DNA of 64,000 bases from Thermoanaerobacter sp049701115 (GTDB lineage Bacteria; Bacillota; Thermoanaerobacteria; Thermoanaerobacterales; Thermoanaerobacteraceae): the NCBI RefSeq assembly GCF_049701115.1, contig NZ_JBNATX010000001.1:62001-126000 (forward strand). The letters are read 5' to 3'. Under the pieces are notes generated by a model, which ran no database searches, had not been told where the DNA came from, and was given only the letters and a program-made list of their open reading frames with translations. Position numbers and translations under genes: made by a program. This document shows positions 35,040-44,184 of the stretch, in pieces (the first letter of the stretch is position 1; each line of letters opens with the position of its first letter).

Positions 35040-36038
35040 TTGACAATAATCTTGAGCATAATAGTGTTAAGTTTTCTTGTCATGTTCCACGAGTTTGGAC
35101 ATTTTATAGTAGCAAAAGCTTTTGGAGCAAGAGTAAATGAGTTCTCTATAGGATTTGGTCCAAGACTCTTTATGAAAAAATATGGTGAAACAGAGTATTC
35201 CTTTAGGATTTTGCTTTTTGGTGGATATGTGGCTTTGGAAGGAGAGGATGAGAAATCTTCTGACCCAAGAGCTATTATGAACAAACCGTGGCCTGTGAGA
35301 TTGGCTGTTTTTTCCGCAGGTCCCCTTATGAACATATTGCTGGCTTTTTTGCTTTTGGTGGTGGTGTTTTTCTATATCGGAAGCCCTGTACCTAAAGTCG
35401 ATACTGTAATGGAGGGCTATCCAGCCCAAAAAGCAGGAATACTTCCGGGTGATAAGATTATAGCGATAAATGATGTAAAAATAAATTCATGGGAACAGTT
35501 AGAAAAAGCCATAAGCTCAAGTCAGGGGAAAGTTCTCACTGTGGAGATTGAAAGGGATAATAAAATAATTAAAAAAGAGATAGCTCCCGTTTTTGACCAA
35601 AAAGCGTCGAAGTTGATGATTGGAATAGTACCTGCATACGAGAAGTCTTTTTCACTTGCTGTAAAGACAGCGGCAGATAGGACCATATATTTCTCTAAAC
35701 TCATTTTACTTTCATTAGAAATGTTGATAACCGGAAAAGTATCTGTAAATGAGATAATGGGCCCTGTGGGGATTGTTCAGGCAGTGGGCACGGTAGCAAA
35801 GACAGGTCTGATAAATTTGCTGGCTTTTTCTGCTTTGATAAGCGTAAATTTGGGTCTTTTTAACTTGCTTCCTTTTCCTGCTTTAGATGGTGGAAGAATT
35901 TTGTTTGTGCTGGCAGAAGCCGTTAGAGGGAAGCCATTGCCTCCAGAAAAAGAAGGATATATCCATTATTTAGGTTTTTTACTTTTAATTGCTCTGCTTA
36001 TATTTGCCACTTACAGAGATATAATGCGAATTTTTTGA
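35040..36038 (+). CDS. rseP: Site-2 protease RseP/RasP family zinc metalloprotease
   Basis: Intramembrane protease that cleaves membrane-bound anti-sigma factors and leftover signal peptides. It has 332 residues. Zinc motif HEFGH is at residues 17-21 in the first helix, a PDZ domain lies at about 115-185, and the C-terminal helix contains NLLPFPALDGGRI. TTG start with GAGGTGATAGG upstream. Position between dxr and ispG is common in clostridia. Confidence 0.95.
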   Translation: MTIILSIIVLSFLVMFHEFGHFIVAKAFGARVNEFSIGFGPRLFMKKYGETEYSFRILLFGGYVALEGEDEKSSDPRAIMNKPWPVRLAVFSAGPLMNILLAFLLLVVVFFYIGSPVPKVDTVMEGYPAQKAGILPGDKIIAINDVKINSWEQLEKAISSSQGKVLTVEIERDNKIIKKEIAPVFDQKASKLMIGIVPAYEKSFSLAVKTAADRTIYFSKLILLSLEMLITGKVSVNEIMGPVGIVQAVGTVAKTGLINLLAFSALISVNLGLFNLLPFPALDGGRILFVLAEAVRGKPLPPEKEGYIHYLGFLLLIALLIFATYRDIMRIF

Positions 36039-36053
36039 TTTAGGTGATAAAAA

Positions 36054-37118
36054 ATGCGAAGATTGACTCGAGAAATAAAAATAGGTGATAAAAAAATAGG
36101 GGGCAATAATCCAATCCTTGTGCAATCAATGACAAATACTGATACTGCTGATATAGAAAAGACAGTGGAGCAGATAAAATTGTTAGAAAAAGAAGGGTGC
36201 GATATAATAAGGGTAGCTGTACCCGATGAAAAGTCTGCCAAAGCCATAAAAGAAATAAAAAAGCATATAAATATACCTTTGGTAGCTGATATACACTTCA
36301 ATTATAAGCTTGCCATCAAGGCTATTGAAAACGGGGCAGATAAAATACGAATAAATCCCGGGAATATCGGGAAAGAGGAGAATGTAAGAAAAGTTGTAGA
36401 AGCTGCCAAGGAAAGAGGCATTCCCATAAGGATAGGTGTAAATGCCGGCTCTTTAGAGAAGGATATATTAAATAAATACGGTGGCATTACTCCTGAAGCG
36501 GTAGTAGAAAGTGCATTAAAAAGCGTAAATTTATTAGAAAAAATGGGGTTTTATGATATAGTCATTTCTCTTAAGACTTCTAGTGTACCTCTTACAATTG
36601 AAGCTTATAAACTTGCTTCTTCTAAAGTAGATTATCCTTTACACCTTGGAATAACTGAAGCCGGAACTTTAGAAAGTGGTACTATTAAGTCTGCTATTGG
36701 CATAGGTACCCTTCTTTATTTAGGAATAGGTGATACTATAAGAGTTTCTTTGACAGGCGATCCTATTCATGAGGTTAGAGTTGGTCGTCAGATTCTTAGA
36801 GCTTTAGGTCTTTTGAAGGAAGGTGTAGAAGTAATATCCTGCCCTACTTGTGGCAGAACAAAGATCGATGTGATAAGATTAGCTAATGAGGTTGAAAAAA
36901 GGACGAGTCACATAAAAAAACCTCTTAGAGTAGCTGTAATGGGCTGTGTGGTGAATGGACCTGGAGAAGCAAAAGAAGCTGACATTGGAATTGCTGGAGG
37001 AGACGGGGAAGGAGTACTTTTCAAAAGAGGTAAAATATATAAAATAGTCAAGGAACAAGACCTTTTAGAGGAACTTCTCAAAGAAATTGAGGAGATGGCC
37101 AAGGAGGAAGAAAAATAA
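36054..37118 (+). CDS. ispG: 4-hydroxy-3-methylbut-2-enyl diphosphate synthase IspG (GcpE)
   Basis: Iron-sulphur enzyme converting MEcPP to HMBPP in the MEP pathway. It has 354 residues. 4Fe-4S ligands Cys263 and Cys266 (SCPTCGRTKID), Cys298 and Glu305 (GCVVNGPGEA) are all present. The N-terminal barrel has VQSMTNTDTAD and DIHFNYKLA. Stop overlaps the next start (AATAATG). Confidence 0.97.
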   Translation: MRRLTREIKIGDKKIGGNNPILVQSMTNTDTADIEKTVEQIKLLEKEGCDIIRVAVPDEKSAKAIKEIKKHINIPLVADIHFNYKLAIKAIENGADKIRINPGNIGKEENVRKVVEAAKERGIPIRIGVNAGSLEKDILNKYGGITPEAVVESALKSVNLLEKMGFYDIVISLKTSSVPLTIEAYKLASSKVDYPLHLGITEAGTLESGTIKSAIGIGTLLYLGIGDTIRVSLTGDPIHEVRVGRQILRALGLLKEGVEVISCPTCGRTKIDVIRLANEVEKRTSHIKKPLRVAVMGCVVNGPGEAKEADIGIAGGDGEGVLFKRGKIYKIVKEQDLLEELLKEIEEMAKEEEK

Positions 37119-37738
37119 TGATTTCGGTAATAGTTCCTGCTTATAACGAGGGGAAAAACATAGGACGGGTATTATCTGTGTTAGAAAAAATTGAAATAAT
37201 AGATGAGATAGTAGTTGTAAATGATGGCTCCACAGATAACACAAGGGAAGAAGCTCAAAAGTACAGGGTTAAATTGATAAACCTCGAAAAAAATCAGGGA
37301 AAGGGAAAAGCTCTAAAAGAAGGAGTTTTAAATTCAAAAGGTGATATAATCGTCATGTTGGATGCTGATTTGATAGGATTTACCGAGAAACATTTTTACG
37401 CTCTTGTAATGCCTGTGATAAAAGATGAAGCAGACATGACTGTGGGAATTTTTTCAGGAGGTAGAACCTCTACTGATTTGGCTCAAAAGATAGCTCCATT
37501 CCTTTCTGGACAAAGAGCTATAAAGCGAAAATTTATAGAAGACATTAAGGAAATGGAGATTAGCAAATTTGGCGTTGAAGTTGCCTTAAATAGATATGCT
37601 AAAAAAAACAGGTTAAGAGTAGTTACTGTGCCTTTAGAAAACATGACTCATGTGATGAAGGAGGAAAAATTAGGGTTTGTAAAAGGTTTTGCTGCAAGAA
37701 TGAAGATGTATTTTGAAATTTTAAAAATGTGGTTATAA
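37118..37738 (+). CDS. Family 2-type glycosyltransferase, substrate unknown
   Basis: A 206-residue GT-A fold enzyme. The nucleotide-binding start is ISVIVPAYNEGKNIGRVL, with VVNDGSTDNT, metal motif DAD in VMLDADLIGF, and LSGQRAIKR. The SGQRA block recalls glucosyl-3-phosphoglycerate synthase-like enzymes, but that assignment is tentative. No membrane helix. It overlaps ispG by 1 bp and lies 15 bp before polC, a place Bacillus gives to proS or nothing. Substrate and product cannot be told from the sequence. Confidence 0.82.
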   Translation: MISVIVPAYNEGKNIGRVLSVLEKIEIIDEIVVVNDGSTDNTREEAQKYRVKLINLEKNQGKGKALKEGVLNSKGDIIVMLDADLIGFTEKHFYALVMPVIKDEADMTVGIFSGGRTSTDLAQKIAPFLSGQRAIKRKFIEDIKEMEISKFGVEVALNRYAKKNRLRVVTVPLENMTHVMKEEKLGFVKGFAARMKMYFEILKMWL

Positions 37739-37753
37739 AGAGAGGGATAGAAG

Positions 37754-40700
37754 GTGGTTCCAGCAGCTTTCTTAGAAGATATGCAGGTGAAAAAGGTACG
37801 AATAGAAAGGGATAAACGAAAGTTAACAGTTTTTCTCTTTTATTCCTCTAACGACGGGAAAAAACTGGCTGAATTTCAGTCATTTTTGAAAGAGAACTTT
37901 CCTACTGTAAATGAGATAGAGGTTGTTTTAGAAACTCCCTTTTTTAATACAGTAGAAGATGTCATTAAAAATTGGGATTTAGTTATATTAGAGTTAAGCG
38001 AAGAATATCCTTCTTCCTTAGGTTTTTTGAAGACTTGCTATATTAAAAAGCAAGGGACGAATAAAATAACCATAAACGCACCTACACAAGCAGTATACGA
38101 AATGGCAAAAGATAGTAGATTAGACTTTGCCGTGAAGGAGTTTTTGAGGAAAAGATACAAACTCGATGTAAGTGTAGAACTTGTCCTCTCAGAGGATATG
38201 GAAATCACTGAAAAGATAATCGAGGAAGACATAAAGGCTATCGAGAAAATTGTACAAAGAGAAGAAAAGCTCAAGAAAGAAGGAAAAGAACTTAAAGATA
38301 AAAAGGTTCTGCTTGGAAGAGAAATTAAATCTTCTCCTGTGCCAATTAAAGATGTAACTGCGGAAACAGATGAGGTTGTAATTGAGGGCGAGATATTTGC
38401 TATGGATTTTAGAGAGTTAAAATCGAAGGTCCTTATGGTATTTGATATTACAGATTTTACAAGTTCTATACTGGTAAAAACTTTTCTTACCCAAGAGAAA
38501 TTTGATATTTTAAAAGACGAAATAGGAGTTGGCACTTTTGTTAAAATAAGAGGAAACGTCCTTTATGACAAATATGAGGGAGATCTTGTAATTGACTTAA
38601 AAGATTTGGAAGTCGTTCCGCCTAAAAAGAGGATGGATTTGGCTGAAGAAAAAAGAGTGGAATTACACCTTCATACTCAGATGAGCACCTTAGATGCAGT
38701 CCCTTCTGCCACCGAAGTTATAAAAAGGGCGGCAGAGTGGGGACACAAAGCTGTTGCTATAACGGATCACGCAGTCGTTCAAGCTTTTCCTGAAGCCATG
38801 GAGGCAGCCCAAAAATATGGTGTAAAGGTCATATATGGAATGGAAGGTTATCTGGTGGATGATGGGATTCCAATTGTTACAGGGGAAACTGATGCTACCT
38901 TACAGGATGAGTTTGTGGTTTTTGATATAGAGACAACAGGACTTTCCAACATAAACGACGAAATAATAGAAATTGGAGCTGTAAAAATCAAAAACAAACA
39001 AATAATTGATTATTTTGAAACTTTTGTAAATCCCCAGGTACCTATATCTTCTTTTATCACGAAACTCACAGGAATAGATGAAACTATGGTAAAAGATGCT
39101 CCTTTAATAGAAGAAGTCCTCCCTAAGTTTTTAGAGTTTGCAAGAGGTTCTGTTCTTGTAGCTCATAACGCTAATTTTGACGTATCCTTTATAAAATCAA
39201 AGGCTAAAAAGTTAGGGTTAATCGTTGAAAATCCTGTTTTGGATACTCTTGAACTTAGTAGACACCTTTATCAAGACTTAAAAAATTACAAACTTGATAC
39301 ATTGGCTGAATTCTTCGAAGTGAAGCTTCTCCATCACCATAGGGCAGTAGACGATGCTAGGGCTACAGCAGAAATCTTTATAAAGATGTTAAAAAAATTA
39401 GAAGAGATAGGTATAAAAAAGCTATCTGAGGTAAATTCTGTCTTGATGGAAAGGGAAGTAGACATAAAAAAATTGCCTGTATACCACGTGACAATTTTAG
39501 TAAAAGATCAGAAGGGCATGCGCAATTTATATGAGATAATATCTAGGTCTAATTTAGAATTTTTCCACCGTACTCCCAGAATTCCAAAGAGTTTACTTGT
39601 AAAGATGAGAGACGGCTTAATAATAGGGTCTGCTTGCGAGCAAGGAGAGGTCTTCAGGGCATTGGTTTCCAATTTGGAAGAAAAGAAAATAGAAGACATA
39701 GTGAATTTTTACGATTACCTGGAGATTCAACCTGTTGGAAATAATGAATTTTTAATAGAAAGAGGAGAAGTAAAAAGTGTAGAAGAGATTAAAGAAATAA
39801 ATAGAAAAATATATGAATTGGGGAAAAAATATAAAAAGCCAGTTGTTGCAACAGGAGACGTTCATTTTTTAGATCCGTGGGATGATGTGTACAGAAAGAT
39901 ACTAATGGCTGGAAAAGGGTATAAAGACGCAGATAAACAACCTCCTCTTTATTTTAGAACCACCGAAGAGATGCTCAAAGAATTCGAATATCTAGGAGAA
40001 GATGTAGCGAAAGAGGTGGTTATCGAAAATCCAAATAAAATTGCCGATATTATTGAAGATGTAAAACCAATACCGGAAGGGACTTTTCCGCCTGTAATTG
40101 AAGGAGCCGAGGAGGAACTGCGGAGGATTACTTTAGAAAGGGCTCATGAAATATATGGTGAGCCTCTCCCGCAGATTGTACAGGAACGTCTTGAGAGAGA
40201 GCTCAACGCCATAATAAATAATGGTTATGCTGTCATGTATATAATAGCTCAAAAGTTGGTATCGAAATCTTTACAGGACGGATATCTCGTCGGATCAAGA
40301 GGTTCTGTAGGTTCTTCTCTTGTTGCTACAATGAGCGGAATCACAGAAGTAAATCCTCTTCCGCCCCATTATGTGTGTCCAAAATGCAAGCATTCTGAAT
40401 TCATAACAGATGGGAGCTTTGGCTGTGGCGTTGATATGCCAGATAAATACTGCCCTAAATGCGGAACCTTAATGAAAAAGGATGGTTTCGACATACCCTT
40501 TGAAGTATTTATGGGGTTTGAGGGAGACAAAGAGCCTGATATAGATTTGAACTTCTCTGGAGAATATCAACCTGTAGCTCACAGGTATACCGAAGAGCTT
40601 TTTGGGAAAGGTCATGTTTTTAGGGCTGGTACTATAGGAACTTTGGCAGATAAGACAGCATATGGATATGTAAAAAAGTACTTTGAAGAGAGAAATCTCA

Positions 40701-41956
40701 CTGTTCACAAGTCAGAAATAAAGAGGTTGACCATAGGCTGTACTGGAATAAAGAGGACAACGGGACAACATCCTGGGGGAGTGATGGTAGTTCCTAAAGA
40801 TAAAAGCATCTACGATTTTACACCTGTACAAAGGCCGGCAGATGCAGAAGACACAGATGTCATAACTACCCACTTCGATTATCATTCTTTGAGTGGTAAA
40901 CTTCTTAAGCTGGACATATTAGGGCACGATGATCCGACCGTGATAAGAATGCTGGAAGATTTGACAGGAGTAAACGCCAGAGAAATACCTCTGGATGACA
41001 AAAAAACCATGAGTCTTTTTACCAGCGTAGAAGCTCTGGGAATAGATCCTGAAGAACTTGGTACTCCTGTTGGAACACTAGGGCTTCCGGAGTTTGGAAC
41101 AAAATTTGTCAGGCAGATGCTAATTGAAACGCGTCCTACAACTTTTGATGAGCTTGTACGAATAAGTGGCCTTTCTCATGGAACGGATGTGTGGCTTAAC
41201 AATGCCCAGGATTTAATAAGGGATGGCATAGCTACTCTGAAGGAAGTAATTGCTGCAAGAGACGATATAATGCTTTACCTTATAAATAAGGGTATGGATA
41301 AAAAGCTTTCTTTTAAGATAATGGAAAATGTAAGGAAAGGGAAGGGCTTAACTCAGGAAGAAATTGAAGAGATGAAAAAGCATGGAGTCCCTGATTGGTT
41401 TATAGAATCTTGCCAAAAGATAAAATACATGTTTCCTAAGGCTCATGCAGTTGCGTATGTGATCATGGCTTTTAGAATCGCGTATTTTAAAGTTTATTAT
41501 CCTGAAGCTTTTTACGCTACTTATTTTACTGTAAGAGCAGATGACTTTAACTTAGATATAGTCTTGGGAGGCAAAGAAAACATAAAAAGAGCAATAAAAG
41601 AAATTGAAGCAAAAGGCAACAACGCAACCCCGAAAGAAAAAAACTTGCTGACAGTGTTAGAAGTAGCCCTTGAGATGTATCTGAGAGGACTTAAATTCAC
41701 AAATGTGGACCTTTATAAATCTGATGCAGAGAAATTTTTGATTACGGAAAAGGGACTTTTACCTCCTCTTAATTCTCTTGAAGGTGTGGGAATACAGGCA
41801 GCAAGGGCGATTGCCTTAGAAAGAGAAAACGGAAAATTTATATCAATTGAAGACTTTAGAAGTCGGACCAAGGTTAGCAAAACTGTGATTGAAATATTAA
41901 AACAATACGGATGTTTAGAGGATTTACCAGAATCCAATCAATTAAGTCTATTTTGA
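37754..41956 (+). CDS. polC: DNA polymerase III alpha subunit, PolC type
   Basis: Replicative DNA polymerase of low-GC Gram-positives. It has 1400 residues: an N-terminal domain, an OB fold (about 205-295), and a PHP domain (ELHLHTQMSTLDAVPSATEV) split by a DnaQ-type proofreading exonuclease with FDIETTGLSNINDEIIEIGA. The polymerase palm/fingers follow with a four-Cys zinc motif (CPKCK...CPKCG, near 875-910) and DIDLNFSGEYQ. The C-terminus ends in QLSLF, a canonical beta-clamp binding peptide. GTG start after a GAGAGGGATAGAAGG site. Confidence 0.98.
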   Translation: MVPAAFLEDMQVKKVRIERDKRKLTVFLFYSSNDGKKLAEFQSFLKENFPTVNEIEVVLETPFFNTVEDVIKNWDLVILELSEEYPSSLGFLKTCYIKKQGTNKITINAPTQAVYEMAKDSRLDFAVKEFLRKRYKLDVSVELVLSEDMEITEKIIEEDIKAIEKIVQREEKLKKEGKELKDKKVLLGREIKSSPVPIKDVTAETDEVVIEGEIFAMDFRELKSKVLMVFDITDFTSSILVKTFLTQEKFDILKDEIGVGTFVKIRGNVLYDKYEGDLVIDLKDLEVVPPKKRMDLAEEKRVELHLHTQMSTLDAVPSATEVIKRAAEWGHKAVAITDHAVVQAFPEAMEAAQKYGVKVIYGMEGYLVDDGIPIVTGETDATLQDEFVVFDIETTGLSNINDEIIEIGAVKIKNKQIIDYFETFVNPQVPISSFITKLTGIDETMVKDAPLIEEVLPKFLEFARGSVLVAHNANFDVSFIKSKAKKLGLIVENPVLDTLELSRHLYQDLKNYKLDTLAEFFEVKLLHHHRAVDDARATAEIFIKMLKKLEEIGIKKLSEVNSVLMEREVDIKKLPVYHVTILVKDQKGMRNLYEIISRSNLEFFHRTPRIPKSLLVKMRDGLIIGSACEQGEVFRALVSNLEEKKIEDIVNFYDYLEIQPVGNNEFLIERGEVKSVEEIKEINRKIYELGKKYKKPVVATGDVHFLDPWDDVYRKILMAGKGYKDADKQPPLYFRTTEEMLKEFEYLGEDVAKEVVIENPNKIADIIEDVKPIPEGTFPPVIEGAEEELRRITLERAHEIYGEPLPQIVQERLERELNAIINNGYAVMYIIAQKLVSKSLQDGYLVGSRGSVGSSLVATMSGITEVNPLPPHYVCPKCKHSEFITDGSFGCGVDMPDKYCPKCGTLMKKDGFDIPFEVFMGFEGDKEPDIDLNFSGEYQPVAHRYTEELFGKGHVFRAGTIGTLADKTAYGYVKKYFEERNLTVHKSEIKRLTIGCTGIKRTTGQHPGGVMVVPKDKSIYDFTPVQRPADAEDTDVITTHFDYHSLSGKLLKLDILGHDDPTVIRMLEDLTGVNAREIPLDDKKTMSLFTSVEALGIDPEELGTPVGTLGLPEFGTKFVRQMLIETRPTTFDELVRISGLSHGTDVWLNNAQDLIRDGIATLKEVIAARDDIMLYLINKGMDKKLSFKIMENVRKGKGLTQEEIEEMKKHGVPDWFIESCQKIKYMFPKAHAVAYVIMAFRIAYFKVYYPEAFYATYFTVRADDFNLDIVLGGKENIKRAIKEIEAKGNNATPKEKNLLTVLEVALEMYLRGLKFTNVDLYKSDAEKFLITEKGLLPPLNSLEGVGIQAARAIALERENGKFISIEDFRSRTKVSKTVIEILKQYGCLEDLPESNQLSLF

Positions 41957-41958
41957 TG

Positions 41959-41987
41959 TTGCTTTGCCAAAAGGTGTATGATATAAT
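41959..41987 (+). promoter_or_regulatory. Promoter of the rimP-nusA-infB operon
   Basis: TTGCTT (41959-41964), 17 bases, TATAAT (41982-41987), with TG one base before the -10 (extended -10). It directly follows the polC stop. Confidence 0.75.
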
Positions 41988-42013
41988 TAGTATGGCAATT
42001 TAGAAGACTTAAA

Positions 42014-42038
42014 AGAGAGTGGGAATTCCCCACTCTTT
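42014..42038 (+). promoter_or_regulatory. Leader hairpin upstream of rimP, possible attenuator
   Basis: AGAGTGGG (42016-42023) and CCCACTCT (42029-42036) form an 8-bp stem with loop AATTC, followed by TTAGTTTATATTTAAGG. The T-tract is weak and interrupted. It may terminate polC read-through partly, or attenuate the nusA operon. Confidence 0.6.
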
Positions 42039-42063
42039 AGTTTATATTTAAGGAGGTCGTGTA

Positions 42064-42519
42064 ATGTCTAGAATTGAGGAAATTACAAAGGAATTGGTGA
42101 TGCCTATTTTAGAAGAAAATAATTTCGAGCTGGTGGATGTAGAGTACAAAAAAGAAGGAAAACATTGGTATTTAAGGGTGTATATAGACAAAGAGGGAGG
42201 AATAACACTGGATGACTGTCAGCTGGTGAGCGAATACCTAAGTGATAGATTAGATGAAGTAGATCCTATAGACCATAGTTATATATTAGAAGTGTCTTCA
42301 CCAGGACTTGATAGGCCTCTAAAAACTCCTCGAGATTTTAAAAGGAATCTTGGAAAAGAAGTAGAAGTACACCTTTACCAACCGATTGACAAAAAGAAAA
42401 AATTTATAGGTGAATTATTGGATTATACCGGCGATAAAATAATTCTCTTTTCTGGAGAAGAAAAAAGAGAATTTGATATGAAAAACGTGAGGCTTGTTAA
42501 ACCTGTAATAAAGTTTTAA
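42064..42519 (+). CDS. rimP: Ribosome maturation factor RimP
   Basis: Needed for maturation of the 30S subunit. It has 151 residues with the two-domain RimP pattern: FELVDVEYKKEGKHWYLRVYID, then SYILEVSSPGLDRPLKTPRDF, then a C-terminal SH3-like domain. AAGGAGG precedes the ATG. First gene of the classical nusA-infB cluster. Confidence 0.97.
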   Translation: MSRIEEITKELVMPILEENNFELVDVEYKKEGKHWYLRVYIDKEGGITLDDCQLVSEYLSDRLDEVDPIDHSYILEVSSPGLDRPLKTPRDFKRNLGKEVEVHLYQPIDKKKKFIGELLDYTGDKIILFSGEEKREFDMKNVRLVKPVIKF

Positions 42520-42543
42520 AATTAAGGAGGGAGAAAAAGCACG

Positions 42544-43584
42544 ATGAATGCAGAATTTATTGAGGCATTAAACTCAATATGCGAAGAAAAAGGAATTCCA
42601 AAAGAGACGATGTTTGAAGCCATAGAAGCCGCTTTAGTTTCTGCTTATAAAAAAAATTATGGGACAGCTCAGAATGTAAAAATCGTGATGGATAGAGATA
42701 CAGGGGATGTAAAGGTGTATGCTCAAAAAACAGTAGTAGAAGAAGTAAAAAATGACCTTTTAGAGATAAGTTTAGAAGATGCAAGAAAAATAAATAAAAA
42801 GTATCAGGTCGGTGATATTGTAGACGTAGAGGTTACTCCAAAGAATTTTGGTAGAATTGCTGCACAAAACGCAAAACAAGTGGTAATACAAAGGATAAGA
42901 GAGGCAGAGAGGAATGTAATTTACGAAGAATTTTTAGCAAAAGAGACTGAAGTAGTGACGGGGATTGTTACTAGAGTCACAAAGAACAGTGTACTCGTGA
43001 ACCTGGGAAGAGTAGAGGCAGTACTTTCACCTTCAGAACAAATCCCAGGAGAAACATTTTCACCTGGCGATAGAATAAAGGTATATATTGTAGAAGTAAA
43101 AAAGACGACTAAAGGGCCTCAGATAATAATATCCAGATCTCACCCGGGCCTTGTGAAAAGACTCTTTGAGTTAGAATCTCCAGAAATACAGCAGGGTATC
43201 GTGGAAATAAGAGCTATTGCAAGAGAACCAGGATCAAGAACTAAAATGGCAGTCTTCAGCAGAGACCCTAATGTAGACCCTATAGGAGCATGTGTGGGTT
43301 ACAAGGGAGCAAGGGTTCAGGCGGTTGTCAACGAATTAAAAGGAGAAAAAATAGATATTGTGAAATGGAGTTCAAAACCTCATGAGTTCATAATGAATGC
43401 TTTAAGCCCAGCAAAGGTGGTAAGCGTAGAAATTGTAGACGAAAAAGAAAAAGTTGCCAGGGTAATTGTACCTGATTATCAGTTATCTCTTGCAATAGGT
43501 AAAGAAGGCCAAAATGCGAGATTAGCGGCAAAACTTACCGGATGGAAAATAGATATAAAGAGCGAATCGATGGTTAAAAGTTAA
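42544..43584 (+). CDS. nusA: Transcription termination/antitermination factor NusA
   Basis: RNA polymerase-binding elongation factor affecting pausing, termination and antitermination. It has 346 residues, the short Gram-positive form without the acidic C-terminal repeats of E. coli. Order is N-terminal domain (1-125), S1 domain (about 135-200), KH1 and KH2 (about 200-345), with IGACVGYKGARVQAVVNEL and LAIGKEGQNARLAAKLTGW. AAGGAGGG is upstream. Confidence 0.97.
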   Translation: MNAEFIEALNSICEEKGIPKETMFEAIEAALVSAYKKNYGTAQNVKIVMDRDTGDVKVYAQKTVVEEVKNDLLEISLEDARKINKKYQVGDIVDVEVTPKNFGRIAAQNAKQVVIQRIREAERNVIYEEFLAKETEVVTGIVTRVTKNSVLVNLGRVEAVLSPSEQIPGETFSPGDRIKVYIVEVKKTTKGPQIIISRSHPGLVKRLFELESPEIQQGIVEIRAIAREPGSRTKMAVFSRDPNVDPIGACVGYKGARVQAVVNELKGEKIDIVKWSSKPHEFIMNALSPAKVVSVEIVDEKEKVARVIVPDYQLSLAIGKEGQNARLAAKLTGWKIDIKSESMVKS

Positions 43585-43597
43585 ATGGGGTGAGGAA

Positions 43598-43870
43598 ATG
43601 AAGGTAAAAAAAGTTCCGATGAGGATGTGCCTTGGCTGTCAGGAAATGAAACCAAAAAAAGAGCTTATCAGAATAGTCAGACGTGCTCATGATTCTGTGG
43701 TGCAAATAGACCCTACAGGAAAAGTATCCGGAAGAGGAGCCTATATATGTAGAAAAGTTGAATGTCTTGAAAAAGCTTTTAAGCACAAAAGACTGGAGAA
43801 AGCCTTAGAAGTTCCCATTTCACAGGAAATATACGAACAATTAAAGAGGGAGATAATGGATGAAGAATAA
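43598..43870 (+). CDS. rnpM: YlxR family RNA-binding protein (RnpM)
   Basis: A 90-residue protein of the YlxR (DUF448) family; the Bacillus member is reported to modulate RNase P and was renamed RnpM. Motifs are RMCLGCQEMKPKKELIRIVR and GRGAYICRKVECLEKAFK. The invariant GRGAY loop and Cys pairs are intact. It overlaps the next gene by 11 bp. Confidence 0.93.
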   Translation: MKVKKVPMRMCLGCQEMKPKKELIRIVRRAHDSVVQIDPTGKVSGRGAYICRKVECLEKAFKHKRLEKALEVPISQEIYEQLKREIMDEE

Positions 43871-44183
43871 CAGGTTTCATTCTATACTTGGGCTTGCAAG
43901 GAAAGCTGGAAAATTAGTTTCTGGAAGTTACAGCGTGGAGAAATATTTGAAGACTCGTAAGGTATTTTTAGTAATAATGGCAGAAGATTTGTCCAGAAGA
44001 AGTGCGGAAAAGTTTGTTAATCTTTGTGAAGCGAAAAGAGTCCCCTATCTTGTCTATTCGAACAAACAAGATTTAGGCAAATCAATAGGAAGGGAAGCAG
44101 TTGGAATCATTGCTATTACTGATGAAGGATTTATGAAACTACTTCAAGAAGCTGCAAGGGGGGAAAACCATGGAGGTGAATAA
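43860..44183 (+). CDS. ylxQ: L7Ae-family RNA-binding protein YlxQ
   Basis: A 107-residue L7Ae/L30e-fold protein of the YlxQ type, expected to bind kink-turn RNA. Core residues include ILGLARKAGKLVSGSYSVEKYL, LVIMAEDLSRRSAEKF and VGIIAITDEGFMKLL. Its physiological RNA partner is unknown. Begins inside ylxR and ends one base before the infB start. Confidence 0.92.
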   Translation: MKNNRFHSILGLARKAGKLVSGSYSVEKYLKTRKVFLVIMAEDLSRRSAEKFVNLCEAKRVPYLVYSNKQDLGKSIGREAVGIIAITDEGFMKLLQEAARGENHGGE

Positions 44184-44184
44184 T

